Source: Chitinophaga pendula (GTDB lineage: Bacteria > Bacteroidota > Bacteroidia > Chitinophagales > Chitinophagaceae). Taken from it: a stretch of 64,000 bases of DNA. Numbering within the stretch: position 1 is the stretch's first letter; the number at the start of each line of letters is the position of its first letter. The notes beneath the pieces are model-generated. The model saw only the letters and a program-made list of their open reading frames with translations. It was not told where the DNA came from and did not search any database. The stretch covers positions 6,187,501-6,251,500 of the forward strand of contig NZ_CP077769.1 in assembly GCF_020386615.1 (NCBI RefSeq). The letters run 5' to 3'. The position numbers were made by a program, and so were the translations under genes. Shown here one piece after another: positions 36,163 to 44,810 of this stretch.

Positions 36163-36301
36163 TTGTTCTACATACTTTCCATTGCCCCCGGCAGCGCGCG
36201 GATTACTGTTCTTGTTTAGTTCACTGTTTATTTTACTACAATGTTCTACTTACTATGGCTTCCCGGCAGCGCTCGGGAATATTGTTCTTTTAGTTCACTG
36301 T
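36163..36301 (-). repeat. Duplicated 3' end of fecR
   Basis: Bases 36163-36227 are a diverged copy of 36241-36301, the latter holding the last codons and stop of the FecR gene. Shared blocks include TGTTCTAC, CCCGGCAGCGC, TTGTTCTTT or ACTGTTCTTG and TAGTTCACTGT. The copy contains no working frame. The remaining spacer to the susC start (35976-36162) holds the susC leader and shows nothing else clear. Confidence 0.7.
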
Positions 36302-37376
36302 CCATCTTTAACATCACAAGTCCGTGGTTGATCTGATAACTAAGTGGCGCTGTTAATTTCAAAACGTCCAGCACCTGCTCTAACGTCTCCTGACGGAAGG
36401 TGCCGCTGAATTTATAGTGTTTCAGTTCCTCAGATGCAAATACAACCCTTACGTTATATTTACGTTCCATAGTCACTGCTAGCTCTTCCAAAGTCGCTGA
36501 AGAGATGATCCAGTTGCCCGCCACCCAGGCAGTGTAAGGGGCCGTATCCTCCAGCTGGCTACTCTCTATCGTAGAGGCAGCAGGCATTACTTTCTTATGG
36601 GCCGCTACCGGAACAGTCCGGTCCTCAGCAACAGCTGCTGCCCTATGATAGGTAACATGCTGCCGCGGTTGCAATACAATATCCACCGCTTTCGACACAT
36701 CCGGCGCTTCTATCTTTACCTTACCTTCTACCAGCGTCGTCACAACCGTTTGCTCTTCCGCATAAGCCTTTACATTAAAGGATGTACCCAATGCCTTGAT
36801 CCGAAGATCAGCCGCCTTTACCACAAAAGGTTTCGCCGGGTTGGTCCTTACCTTGAAAAAAGCCTCCCCTTCCAGTTTCACCTCCCGCTTATCTGCATCG
36901 TACCCTCTTGCATATAACAACCGGCTGCCGGCATTCAACCATACCTCACTACCGTCAGACAACTGCACATAGGTCGTCGCCCCTTTCGGACTTACCACCG
37001 TTACCACCCCATCATTACCGCCGCCCATACGCCCCTGTAAAAAGGCAAATACCACCCCACCGCCTATTACCATACTCAGTAGCAGCAATGCCGCTATACT
37101 CCCCCATCCCGGTCTCATCCGTTTCCAAAACGGACGATGTACCTCCGCCTGCTCCAAACCCATCGCCGACCAGGCTGCCCCCGTATTATAAGGCGCACCC
37201 GCATCCGGCTGATAGCTCAGCAGCCACGTATCACGTAAAGCAATGAACTGTTGCAGATGATCCTCATCTGCCGCCATCCACTGCTCCAGCAGCTGCTGCT
37301 CCTCTATACTTGTCTGGCCGGAGAGAAAACGTATGATCAGATCATCCGCCTGTTCCGGTGAAAGGGTTGGGTTCAT
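36246..37376 (-). CDS. FecR-family anti-sigma factor
   Basis: A 376-residue inner-membrane regulator that holds the ECF sigma and receives the signal from the STN domain of the SusC transducer. The N-terminal cytoplasmic part (ADDLIIRFLSGQTSIEEQQLLEQWM) is the sigma-binding region. A single membrane helix lies at about residues 91-115 (GSIAALLLLSMVIGGGVVFAF). Then comes the periplasmic FecR domain (VVSPKGATTYVQLSDGSEVWLNAGSRLLYA, VKLEGEAFFKV, TSFNVKAYAEEQTVVTTLVEGKV) and a C-terminal DUF4974-type domain (LEELAVTMERKYNVRVVF, YKFSGTFRQETLEQVLDVLKLTAPLSY). It starts 72 bases after the sigma gene. Confidence 0.96.
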   Translation of the reverse strand: MNPTLSPEQADDLIIRFLSGQTSIEEQQLLEQWMAADEDHLQQFIALRDTWLLSYQPDAGAPYNTGAAWSAMGLEQAEVHRPFWKRMRPGWGSIAALLLLSMVIGGGVVFAFLQGRMGGGNDGVVTVVSPKGATTYVQLSDGSEVWLNAGSRLLYARGYDADKREVKLEGEAFFKVRTNPAKPFVVKAADLRIKALGTSFNVKAYAEEQTVVTTLVEGKVKIEAPDVSKAVDIVLQPRQHVTYHRAAAVAEDRTVPVAAHKKVMPAASTIESSQLEDTAPYTAWVAGNWIISSATLEELAVTMERKYNVRVVFASEELKHYKFSGTFRQETLEQVLDVLKLTAPLSYQINHGLVMLKMDSELKEQYSRALPGSHSK

Positions 37377-37448
37377 AATAGACTAAACTGATTACTAAGA
37401 CAATTGACAGTAACACATAGGGTGACAAACAACAAAAATATTTTTGAA

Positions 37449-38003
37449 TTATTTTTTCAGTAAGGGTAACAACGACGCCCGTAACTTGTACAAAGCCCTC
37501 GCCATCTGGGTTTTCACGGTATTAACGGATATATTCAACTCCCGGGCGATCTCCGGGTAACTAAGATGCTCGTATCGGCTCAACCGGAATACATCCCGGC
37601 ACTGCGGCGGTAACTGGTTGATCGCCGTTGCCGTAAACTGCTGCAGCTGCTGATCATGCAACTTCTCTATAGGCCCCGCCCCAACAGATAACAAAGAAAT
37701 CCGCGACTCCAGCTGCTGTATCATCTCCGGGCTATATTGCAACCGCATACGCGCCTGCTTTACAAAATTGAGACAATTATTATGAACAGCCCTGTATAAA
37801 TAAGCCTGCTCCGATACCGATATATCTATCTCATCAAACTTCTCCCATATCCTCACAAACGTATCTTGTACAATCTCCTCCGCCAGCTCATGACGGTTCA
37901 CAAGATCAAAAGCATACACACACAAAGCGGCATAATACCGCCTGTACATACGTTCAAAACTGTCCAGCCCATGCTGTGTGATATGATGATTCTCCCCCTT
38001 CAA
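37449..38003 (-). CDS. ECF RNA polymerase sigma factor
   Basis: A 184-residue sigma-70 of the extracytoplasmic type expanded in Bacteroidota. Region 2 is FERMYRRYYAALCVYAFDLVNRHELAEEIVQDTFVRIWEKFDEID, including the -10 recognition helix. Region 4 is LPPQCRDVFRLSRYEHLSYPEIARELNISVNTVKTQMARALYKLR with the -35 helix-turn-helix. It heads the minus-strand order sigma-fecR-susC-susD-glycosidase, so it is expected to drive the locus when the transducer binds its nutrient. Confidence 0.95.
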   Translation of the reverse strand: MKGENHHITQHGLDSFERMYRRYYAALCVYAFDLVNRHELAEEIVQDTFVRIWEKFDEIDISVSEQAYLYRAVHNNCLNFVKQARMRLQYSPEMIQQLESRISLLSVGAGPIEKLHDQQLQQFTATAINQLPPQCRDVFRLSRYEHLSYPEIARELNISVNTVKTQMARALYKLRASLLPLLKK

Positions 38004-38135
38004 TGAATAAACAGATGTGACAGTGCCAATATATTATATTCCGGGCGCTGCACCTGCAATATCCTTCAATTTTTGACAATCTGCTGTAGTTATTCCTGCA
38101 AATGAAAATATCCCCCCGCAAATGACAGCCAACAC

Positions 38136-38172
38136 CATAAAAAAAGGCTTATACCATACCAGTATAAGCCTT
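38136..38172 (-). terminator. Terminator of fabG
   Basis: AAGGCTTATAC / GTATAAGCCTT (38144-38154, 38162-38172), an 11-bp perfect stem. On the minus strand it is followed by a U run. Confidence 0.85.
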
Positions 38173-38194
38173 CTGTATAAAGAATAAGTCTGTA

Positions 38195-38944
38195 TTACAT
38201 ATTCAGACCGCCACAAGCACTGATCACCTGCCCCGTCACATAACTACCCAGATTGGAAGCCAGGAACAATGTCACATTCGCCACATCTTCCGTACTACCA
38301 AAACGTCCCAGCGGTATTTTAGCGATATAATCGCTCGCACCGGTACCGTCTTTCAGATAGCTGGTCATGTCAGTTTCAATAAAACCAGGCGCTACCGCAT
38401 TACAACGAATATTACGGCTACCCAGCTCCGCAGCGATAGACTTGGTAAAACCAATGATACCCGCTTTGGAAGCAGCATAACTGCTCTGACCCGCATTACC
38501 CTTGATACCAATGATAGAACTCATATTGATGATAGCACCACTTTTGGCTTTCATCATCGGACGGATCACATGTTTGGTCATGTTATATACGCTCTTCAGG
38601 TTGATATCCATCACATCATCCCACTGGTCCTGGCTCATACGCAGCAAGAGGTTGTCTTTGGAAATACCGGCGTTGTTAACACAGATATCGATAGCGCCAA
38701 ACTCCTTCAGCACATCTGCCACCAGCGTCTCACACTCCTCATATACACCTGCATTGGATTTATAGGCTTTGGCCTTTACACCCATCGCCTGCAGCTTCTC
38801 TTCCAGTGCCTTCGCCTTCGCATCAGAGCTTAAATAAGTAAACGCGACATGAGCGCCCTCTTCAGCAAACTTTATTGCTACCGCTTCTCCGATACCTCTG
38901 CTGGCCCCTGTTACGATCGCTACCTTGTTGTCCAGTAATTTCAT
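38195..38944 (-). CDS. fabG: 3-oxoacyl-[acyl-carrier-protein] reductase
   Basis: An NADPH-dependent short-chain dehydrogenase of fatty acid elongation. The 249 residues show the TGASRGIGEAVA cofactor loop, NNAGISKDNLL, the catalytic Ser in INMSSIIG, the Tyr-Lys pair in SSYAASKAGIIGF, and RCNAVAPGFIETDMT. The C-terminus YVTGQVISACGGLNM is close to bona fide FabG. It stands apart from other fatty acid genes here, so a different short-chain ketone substrate cannot be excluded, but the residues favour FabG. Confidence 0.9.
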   Translation of the reverse strand: MKLLDNKVAIVTGASRGIGEAVAIKFAEEGAHVAFTYLSSDAKAKALEEKLQAMGVKAKAYKSNAGVYEECETLVADVLKEFGAIDICVNNAGISKDNLLLRMSQDQWDDVMDINLKSVYNMTKHVIRPMMKAKSGAIINMSSIIGIKGNAGQSSYAASKAGIIGFTKSIAAELGSRNIRCNAVAPGFIETDMTSYLKDGTGASDYIAKIPLGRFGSTEDVANVTLFLASNLGSYVTGQVISACGGLNM

Positions 38945-38991
38945 ATGCTAATATCTGATTTGTATTTAAGTGTGTAGGTTATAAGTAATGG

Positions 38992-40518
38992 TTATTTATT
39001 ATTGGCGACAAATCTCAATATCTCCTCTACATAATGACGCTCATTGCTCAACCGGGGTACCTTATGCTGACCGCCCAGTTTACCTTTGCTCTTGAGCCAT
39101 TCACAAAAAGCGCCCTGGGGCAATACATGCACCGTAGGCAGCCGCAACGCAATATCCTTATGACGTTTCGCCTCATAGTCCGAATTGATCGTCTTCAGCG
39201 TCTCATCCAACACCTGCGTAAAATGATCTACACTATCCGGCATCACCTCCATCTCTACCAGCCACTCATGCCCTCCGTTAGAGCCTTCACTGAAGTAAAC
39301 AGGCGCCGCCGTGTAATCATTCACAATCGCACCCGTCACCTCGCTCGCCTTCGCAATAGCCCGGTCAGAGTTCTCCACGATCAGCTCCTCCCCGAATGCA
39401 TTGATGAACGACTTCGTACGTCCACTCACTTTGATACGGAAAGGCGATAAAGAAGTGAATTGTACCGTATCTCCCACCAGGTAACGCCACAAGCCACCAT
39501 TAGTGCTGATGATCAACGCATAGTTCTTACCCAGCTCTACTTCATTCAGCTGCAACGTACGCGGCTCCGCACTACCATATTCCTCCATCGGCATGAACTC
39601 GTAGAATATACCGTGATTCAGGAATAACAGCAGCCCTTCCTCACCGATCACATCCTGCGCCGCAAAAAAACCTTCAGAAGCATTGTACGTCTCCTGATAG
39701 TACATCCCCGGCTTACGGATCAGGCGAGCAAACTGCTCGCGGTAGGGCGTAAAACTAACCCCGCCATGCATATATAGCTCCAGGTTAGGCCACACATCCG
39801 CCAGGTTATCAGTACCCGTCAGTTCAAATATACGCCGGATCAATACCAGCGTCCAGGTCGGTACACCGGCTATAGAAGTAACATTTTCATGGATCACCGC
39901 ATTCGCCATCCGCTCTATCTTCTCTTCCCACTCATCCATCAACGCAATAGACAGGTCCGGCGTACGGATCATATTGCCGTAAAACGGCATGTTCTGTAGC
40001 ATCACAGCACTCAGATCCCCATAATAGGAATCCCCGCCTTCTGCCAGCTTGTTTACCTGATGACTCCCCCCTATCACCAACGACTTGCCCGTCAGCAAAT
40101 CCGAATCAGGGAAGTTGTTATAGAAAAGGGACAATACATCCCGCCCCGAACGGTAATGACACTCATCCAGGCTCTCCACCGTTACAGGAATGAACTTGCT
40201 CTTGTCAGCAGTCGTACCGCTCGACTTGGCAAACCACTTGATAGGAGTATTCCATAGTACATTCTGCTGCCCTTCCATCACCCGTTGTATATACGGCTTA
40301 ATGCTGTCATAGTCATGAATGGGAACACGCCTTTTGTACTCATCCATCTTGAAGATGTTGGAAAAGCCATATTGCTTCCCGAATTCAGTGTACTGCGCAG
40401 CACTGATCAGGTTTTGAAATACCTGCTGCTGCACCTGCTGGGGATATTGCATAAAATGCTCTATTCGCCCCATACGCAAACGCGCCAGCTGTGATATTGC
40501 AGGACTTAAAATTCTCAT
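38992..40518 (-). CDS. GH3-type acyl-adenylating enzyme
   Basis: A 508-residue protein of the family named after plant GH3 auxin-responsive proteins, which conjugate acyl acids to amino acids through an acyl-AMP. The ANL-like motifs are SSGTTADKSKFIPVT for the phosphate loop, GVPTWTLVLIRRIFE, YNASEGFFAAQ and LVGDTVQFTSLSPFRIKVSGRTKSFINAFGEEL with the C-terminal hinge. Bacterial members are common in Bacteroidota but their substrates are largely unknown. It is 108 bases downstream of lptB on the same strand, and could share its transcript. Confidence 0.9.
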   Translation of the reverse strand: MRILSPAISQLARLRMGRIEHFMQYPQQVQQQVFQNLISAAQYTEFGKQYGFSNIFKMDEYKRRVPIHDYDSIKPYIQRVMEGQQNVLWNTPIKWFAKSSGTTADKSKFIPVTVESLDECHYRSGRDVLSLFYNNFPDSDLLTGKSLVIGGSHQVNKLAEGGDSYYGDLSAVMLQNMPFYGNMIRTPDLSIALMDEWEEKIERMANAVIHENVTSIAGVPTWTLVLIRRIFELTGTDNLADVWPNLELYMHGGVSFTPYREQFARLIRKPGMYYQETYNASEGFFAAQDVIGEEGLLLFLNHGIFYEFMPMEEYGSAEPRTLQLNEVELGKNYALIISTNGGLWRYLVGDTVQFTSLSPFRIKVSGRTKSFINAFGEELIVENSDRAIAKASEVTGAIVNDYTAAPVYFSEGSNGGHEWLVEMEVMPDSVDHFTQVLDETLKTINSDYEAKRHKDIALRLPTVHVLPQGAFCEWLKSKGKLGGQHKVPRLSNERHYVEEILRFVANNK

Positions 40519-40626
40519 AATAGGATTACGGGTACGACCTCTTTAGTTGTTTAGCTTTAATAATGGTCTTGTGTTAGTTCGCCCGGCGGTAAAACGCCAG
40601 TTCCGGACCTGCCGGCCCGGAATATA

Positions 40627-41391
40627 TTACTGCTGCTTGGCCGCCTCGTCCAGGTAATTCTTCCGACGTAAAATAAAATTCTGGCCAAGATACACCTTTC
40701 TTACCTGTTCGTCCTCTGCCAGCTCTTCCGCACTACCCGATTTCAGGATCTTTCCTTCAAACAGCAGGTATGCCCTGTCTGTAATAGACAGCGTCTCCTG
40801 TACATTGTGGTCTGTGATGAGAATACCGATGTTCTTATATTTCAATTTGGCTACAATAGCCTGTATGTCTTCCACGGCAATAGGGTCAATACCTGCAAAC
40901 GGCTCATCCAACAGGATGAATTTGGGGTCCACTGCCAACGCCCGCGCAATCTCCGTACGCCGGCGCTCACCACCACTCAGTACATCTCCGGGGCTCTTAC
41001 GTACATGCTTCAACCGGAACTCCTCCAGCAACTCCTCCAGCTTGTCTCGCTGCTGCGCCTTCTTCAAATCCGTCATCTCCAATACCGCAGCAATATTATC
41101 CTCCACACTCAGCTTCCGGAACACCGAAGCCTCCTGAGGCAAATAACCAATCCCCATCTGCGCCCGCTTATACATCGGGAGCTTCGTAATATTGATATCA
41201 TCCAGGAATACCTCTCCCTCATCCGGCTTGATCAAACCTACCACCATGTAAAAGGTAGTGGTCTTACCGGCTCCATTCGGCCCCAGCAATCCTACGATCT
41301 CTCCTTGAGTAACTTCCACGGATACATGGTTCACCACAGTCCTGTTACGGTACCGCTTCACCAACTGATCCGTATGTATTCTTAATGCCAT
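40627..41391 (-). CDS. lptB: LPS export ABC transporter ATPase
   Basis: ATPase powering extraction of lipopolysaccharide from the inner membrane with LptFG. Starting at 41391 ([14 protein letters not shown]) gives 254 residues; the frame is open 12 codons more, but the extension is not conserved. Walker A is [10 protein letters not shown], the signature is [15 protein letters not shown], Walker B is [13 protein letters not shown], and the switch His is [47 protein letters not shown] is LptB-like. Upstream of the GH3-type gene. Confidence 0.94.
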   Translation of the reverse strand: MALRIHTDQLVKRYRNRTVVNHVSVEVTQGEIVGLLGPNGAGKTTTFYMVVGLIKPDEGEVFLDDINITKLPMYKRAQMGIGYLPQEASVFRKLSVEDNIAAVLEMTDLKKAQQRDKLEELLEEFRLKHVRKSPGDVLSGGERRRTEIARALAVDPKFILLDEPFAGIDPIAVEDIQAIVAKLKYKNIGILITDHNVQETLSITDRAYLLFEGKILKSGSAEELAEDEQVRKVYLGQNFILRRKNYLDEAAKQQ

Positions 41392-41544
41392 ATGATCAAA
41401 CTTAGCAAAAATAAGCATTTCATTCACTTGACCACCACCAATTTCCCAAGGGGCTTAAAACCAGCTGCCAACAAAACGTTAAAAACAACCAGCCCCCCTT
41501 ACCCAACACCCGCACATACCCCCTCCCACTTAACGTAACCTTAG

Positions 41545-41576
41545 TTGTAAATTCATCCAGAGATATATTATTTTTG
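41545..41576 (+). promoter_or_regulatory. Promoter of metF
   Basis: TTG at 41545-41547 and TATTTTTG at 41569-41576 are 21 bases apart, fitting the Bacteroidota consensus. The start codon is 48 bases further. I see no SAM or cobalamin riboswitch fold in the leader. Confidence 0.6.
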
Positions 41577-41623
41577 CCCGTCTTTAGTAAATAACAAAGG
41601 CCCCATCTATCATACTATATATT

Positions 41624-42577
41624 ATGAAAGTAACAGAACATATTGCACAGGCAAAAGATACATTGATCTCCTTTGAGATTCTTCCCCCCTTAAAGGGCAA
41701 AAGCATCGAGTCCATCTACGATCACCTCGATCCCCTCATGGAATTCAAACCCGCTTTCATCAATGTCACCTACCACCGCAGTGAGCATATGTTCAAAAAG
41801 AAAACAGATGGCTCCTTCGAAAAAGTGGAGATCCGCAAACGCCCCGGTACCGTAGGCATCTGCGCCGCCATCATGAACCACTACAATGTCGATGCAGTCC
41901 CTCACCTCATCTGCGGCGGCTTTAGCCGGGAAGAAACAGAAAATGCCCTCATCGATCTTAACTTCCTCGGCGTCGATAACGTATTGGTTCTGAGAGGTGA
42001 CGCCCCTAAAAACGAATCCTCCTTCGAACCTGATCCAAACGGACACCGGTACGCCATCGACCTCCTCAACCAGGTAGCCCATATGAACAATGGCATCTAC
42101 CTCGAAGAAGACCTGCAAAGTGGCGTAAAAACCAAATTCTGCATCGGCGTAGCAGGATACCCGGAAAAACACTTCGAAGCCCCCAACATGCAAACCGATA
42201 TGGGCTATCTCAAACGTAAAGTAGAGAACGGCGCCGACTATATCGTTACGCAAATGTTCTTCGATAACCAGAAATTCTTCGACTTCGTCAATAAATGCCG
42301 CGAAATGGGCATCACCGTACCGATCATCCCGGGTCTGAAACCCATGACCAGCAAAAAACAACTATCCGTCCTCCCAAGGACCTTCCATGTCGATATCCCT
42401 ACCGACCTGTCCTCCGAAATACTTAAATGTAAATCCGATAAAGAAGTAGAAGAAGTCGGCACCGAATGGCTGATCCACCAGTCTAAAGAATTGAAAAAGT
42501 TCGGTGTACCCGTACTCCACTATTATACCCTGGGCAAACCCAAAGTAGTAGAGGCCGCAGTAGCTGCCTTCTGCTAA
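41624..42577 (+). CDS. metF: 5,10-methylenetetrahydrofolate reductase
   Basis: FAD enzyme making methyltetrahydrofolate for methionine synthase. The 317-residue TIM barrel shows SFEILPPLKGKSIESIYDHLDPLMEFKPAFINVTYHR, with the Glu that protonates flavin; then HLICGGFSREETENALIDLNFLGVDNVLVLRGDAPKNE, CIGVAGYPEKH, GADYIVTQMFFDNQKFFDFV and PIIPGLKPMTSKKQL. It is a single-gene unit with its own promoter and terminator. It supplies the substrate of MetH at the left edge. Confidence 0.96.
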   Translation: MKVTEHIAQAKDTLISFEILPPLKGKSIESIYDHLDPLMEFKPAFINVTYHRSEHMFKKKTDGSFEKVEIRKRPGTVGICAAIMNHYNVDAVPHLICGGFSREETENALIDLNFLGVDNVLVLRGDAPKNESSFEPDPNGHRYAIDLLNQVAHMNNGIYLEEDLQSGVKTKFCIGVAGYPEKHFEAPNMQTDMGYLKRKVENGADYIVTQMFFDNQKFFDFVNKCREMGITVPIIPGLKPMTSKKQLSVLPRTFHVDIPTDLSSEILKCKSDKEVEEVGTEWLIHQSKELKKFGVPVLHYYTLGKPKVVEAAVAAFC

Positions 42578-42602
42578 AAAAAGTAAATACTAGGATACAA
42601 AT

Positions 42603-42632
42603 AAAGGGCTGTCGGCAAGATGGCCCTTTTTT
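42603..42632 (+). terminator. Terminator of metF
   Basis: AAAGGGC / GCCCTTT stem followed by a T run, 26 bases after the stop. Confidence 0.75.
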
Positions 42633-42668
42633 ATGGCCCCTCTCCTCCACATGACCACAAAAAAAAAT

Positions 42669-42692
42669 GCCATTACGTGGAAACGTAGTGGC
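42669..42692. other. Isolated hairpin in the 402-base metF-porin gap
   Basis: GCCATTACGT / ACGTAGTGGC pairs in 9 of 10 positions around a GGAA tetraloop, preceded by a run of A. No gene is attached on either strand. The rest of the gap (42693-42911) is AT-rich without coding signal. Confidence 0.5.
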
Positions 42693-42911
42693 AAATCCTT
42701 ATAACTGTCACACTTTTTAGTTTTACTGTTCCTATGTCAGTCGTAGGAAATAATTCCTCCAACTTCAATTATAGGACGGCAATAATTCATTCCCCCCCTA
42801 TAACCTCCTAAAAATTTTTTAAGACTGCAGCAAAAAAGCAGAAAATACTATCAGAATAGCTCCATCTCAAACACTCCCTGGGGGATTTTAGCCAATACGC
42901 CCCACACCCCC

Positions 42912-42942
42912 AAATAAAAACAGCCGGCAATATGCCGGCTGT
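42912..42942 (-). terminator. Terminator of the first barrel gene
   Basis: ACAGCCGGCA / TGCCGGCTGT (42920-42929, 42933-42942), a 10-bp perfect stem. On the minus strand it is followed by a U-rich tract. Confidence 0.85.
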
Positions 42943-42979
42943 CGTATCGGAAAAAAAGTGGACAGATATAATATCGTTA

Positions 42980-43672
42980 TTAATAATCTTCCCGGCTGAG
43001 CAATACTCCCAGCGTAATACCCAGCGTACGGTTCTTCAACACGTTCCCCTTAATAGCATCAATATCTACCAGACCATAACTGTAATTAGCATGCAAAGTC
43101 ACCAGCTTGTTCAACTCCAACCCCAACTGAAAATACGCACCCGCATCCCAGCGCTTCACCAACAGATCAGTAGACATAATCCCCGAACGCCCGCCGCTAA
43201 AACTGATATCCTGCGTACTGCTCTGCACCACACTGCCATTATACCGGATAGCCAGGTTGTACTTCCCATCCAGTCCATATCCCGCATAAGGACCCGCCCC
43301 CACCGTCAGCTTACCAAATCCTAAAGGGACCTTATAAACAAATAATACCGGCAACTCCAGGTAACGCAGCTTCACCTCATTCGCCTCCGGCAAATACACA
43401 CCAGATGGCTTCGCACTCAACTGCTCCAGCTGACCTCCCTTGGTAATATAACTTAGCGTAGATTGAATATACATGTTGTTACCTAAAGGCACATCCAGCA
43501 TCAGCCCCATTTGATAGCTATCTAGCCGGCCATCTCCTTGGGTCTTGTTACCAACCGTTTCCGTATGAAGACTGGAACCGGCATAACCTACCCGAAGGCC
43601 TAAACTCCATTGGGCTTTCAGAGAATAACAAAACAATATAGCTGGCAACAGTACCAGGGTAAATTTTTTCAT
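42980..43672 (-). CDS. Outer-membrane beta-barrel protein (PorT-like fold), copy 1
   Basis: A 230-residue protein with signal peptide MKKFTLVLLPAILFCYSLKAQ and an eight-stranded-barrel appearance: WSLGLRVGYAGS, GLMLDVPLGNNMYIQSTLSYITKGGQ, KLRYLELPVLFVYKVPLG, LTVGAGPYAGYGLDGKYN, RWDAGAYFQLGLELNKLVTLHANYSYGLVDI, and a last strand RTLGITLGVLLSR. The GPYAGYGL-type and KRWDAG motifs are shared with the two genes that follow, so the three are paralogues. Function unknown; the family includes PorT of the type IX secretion system, but identity with it is not claimed. Confidence 0.85.
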   Translation of the reverse strand: MKKFTLVLLPAILFCYSLKAQWSLGLRVGYAGSSLHTETVGNKTQGDGRLDSYQMGLMLDVPLGNNMYIQSTLSYITKGGQLEQLSAKPSGVYLPEANEVKLRYLELPVLFVYKVPLGFGKLTVGAGPYAGYGLDGKYNLAIRYNGSVVQSSTQDISFSGGRSGIMSTDLLVKRWDAGAYFQLGLELNKLVTLHANYSYGLVDIDAIKGNVLKNRTLGITLGVLLSREDY

Positions 43673-43725
43673 CGATAAACTGATCTTTAAGGAAGGGAAT
43701 GAATGAATATTGTCCTATTTGATTG

Positions 43726-43762
43726 CTGTGCTAAAACTGGTTTGTTCCTGTGCTAAAACTGG
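43726..43762. repeat. 15-bp direct repeat upstream of barrel copy 1
   Basis: CTGTGCTAAAACTGG occurs at 43726-43740 and 43748-43762, 22 bases apart (two helical turns), 54-90 bases upstream of the start of the copy-1 gene. The rest of this 327-base gap (43763-43933) is AT-rich, with no coding signal. Confidence 0.8.
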
Positions 43763-43933
43763 CTCTCTAAAATACCGCACTCAAGTAATAAACACCCAAA
43801 TCTACATAACATTTGATATCAAATGTTAAATTTTCCAAAATAAAACACTTTGATAATATCTAAGTAACATAGATTACTGGATGATTTTTTCTAATATATA
43901 CCTTAAAAAAGGGAGGTTTTCAATAGGAAACAT

Positions 43934-43964
43934 AAAAAAACGCCGCCCTCTTTCGAAAGCAGCG
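43934..43964 (-). terminator. Terminator of barrel copy 2
   Basis: A stem around the CTTTCGAAAG palindrome extended by CGC / GCG pairs. A U run follows on the minus strand. Confidence 0.6.
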
Positions 43965-43999
43965 TCTCCCTTTTATTAATAAGGTCGTAATTGTCTGAA

Positions 44000-44626
44000 T
44001 TAGAATTTATACCCTACAGATACACCGAAAGACGTGTTTTTCCATCTACGGCCATTATCCGTATTGTCATACGCATTCACCAGCCCCAGGTCAGCATTCA
44101 GGCCGAAATTCAATCCGCCTTTCAGCTCATAACCTACTACCAGACCAGCACCTGCATCAAAACGTTTTAATTTGGCAGCACCTGCCTCATCATCAAAAGC
44201 CTTTCTTTCCACATTCACCAGGCCGGCAAAATTACCTTCGTGTTTACCACCGAGGCCATAAGCGATATAAGGACCAACCCCTAACACCAGGTTACCACTA
44301 CCTACTTCAGGTTTGAAGAGGAAATTAATCGGCAATTGCAGGTAAGAAAGCCTGGATTTAAAACTAATGTTGGAACCGGCTTTATCTTGTCCTCCTTTAC
44401 CAGAATATAATAACCCTGTTCCGATGTAAAATTCATCTGCCAGCGGTAAATCAACCGTAATACCCGCGCGCACGCTGGTCAATAATTTACTGGTCTCCTT
44501 ACTCTGACCATTAGCCTTGGTCGTATAACTCGAAAACTGCGGTCCGGCTACGATACCAAATTTAACCTGCCCAAAAGATAAGCCGGCAATCATCAGCGCG
44601 GCAACGGACAATAATAACTTTTTCAT
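44000..44626 (-). CDS. Outer-membrane beta-barrel protein (PorT-like fold), copy 2
   Basis: Started at 44626 for the signal peptide MKKLLLSVAALMIAGLSFGQ; 208 residues. Strand motifs VKFGIVAGPQFSSYTT, GITVDLPLADEFYIGTGLLYSGKGGQ, LSYLQLPINFLFKPEVGSGNLVLGVGPYIAYGLGGKHEG, and KRFDAGAGLVVGYELKGGLNFGLNADLGLVN end with SFGVSVGYKF, whose terminal Phe suits insertion by BamA. It is paralogous to copies 1 and 3. The separation by hairpins suggests each is its own transcript. Confidence 0.88.
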   Translation of the reverse strand: MKKLLLSVAALMIAGLSFGQVKFGIVAGPQFSSYTTKANGQSKETSKLLTSVRAGITVDLPLADEFYIGTGLLYSGKGGQDKAGSNISFKSRLSYLQLPINFLFKPEVGSGNLVLGVGPYIAYGLGGKHEGNFAGLVNVERKAFDDEAGAAKLKRFDAGAGLVVGYELKGGLNFGLNADLGLVNAYDNTDNGRRWKNTSFGVSVGYKF

Positions 44627-44810
44627 TGGAAGTGTTGTTTGTGAAATATGACGCCAAACGGGCATGGCGTCATATCTGTTGTTTTTTATCTAAGCTGTTT
44701 GTCGTTCTAGTTGGATTACATGTGCAGCCCGTTATGCACTGAGAAGTTGCATTTAACTTATCGCTGTTAAAAGGAAATGAGTAGCTGTTTACTCAATAGG
44801 CTCCCGTTAA

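Noticed and set aside
41427..41624. SAM riboswitch before metF
   Set aside because: The leader after the promoter is only about 48 bases and has none of the conserved SAM-riboswitch stems.
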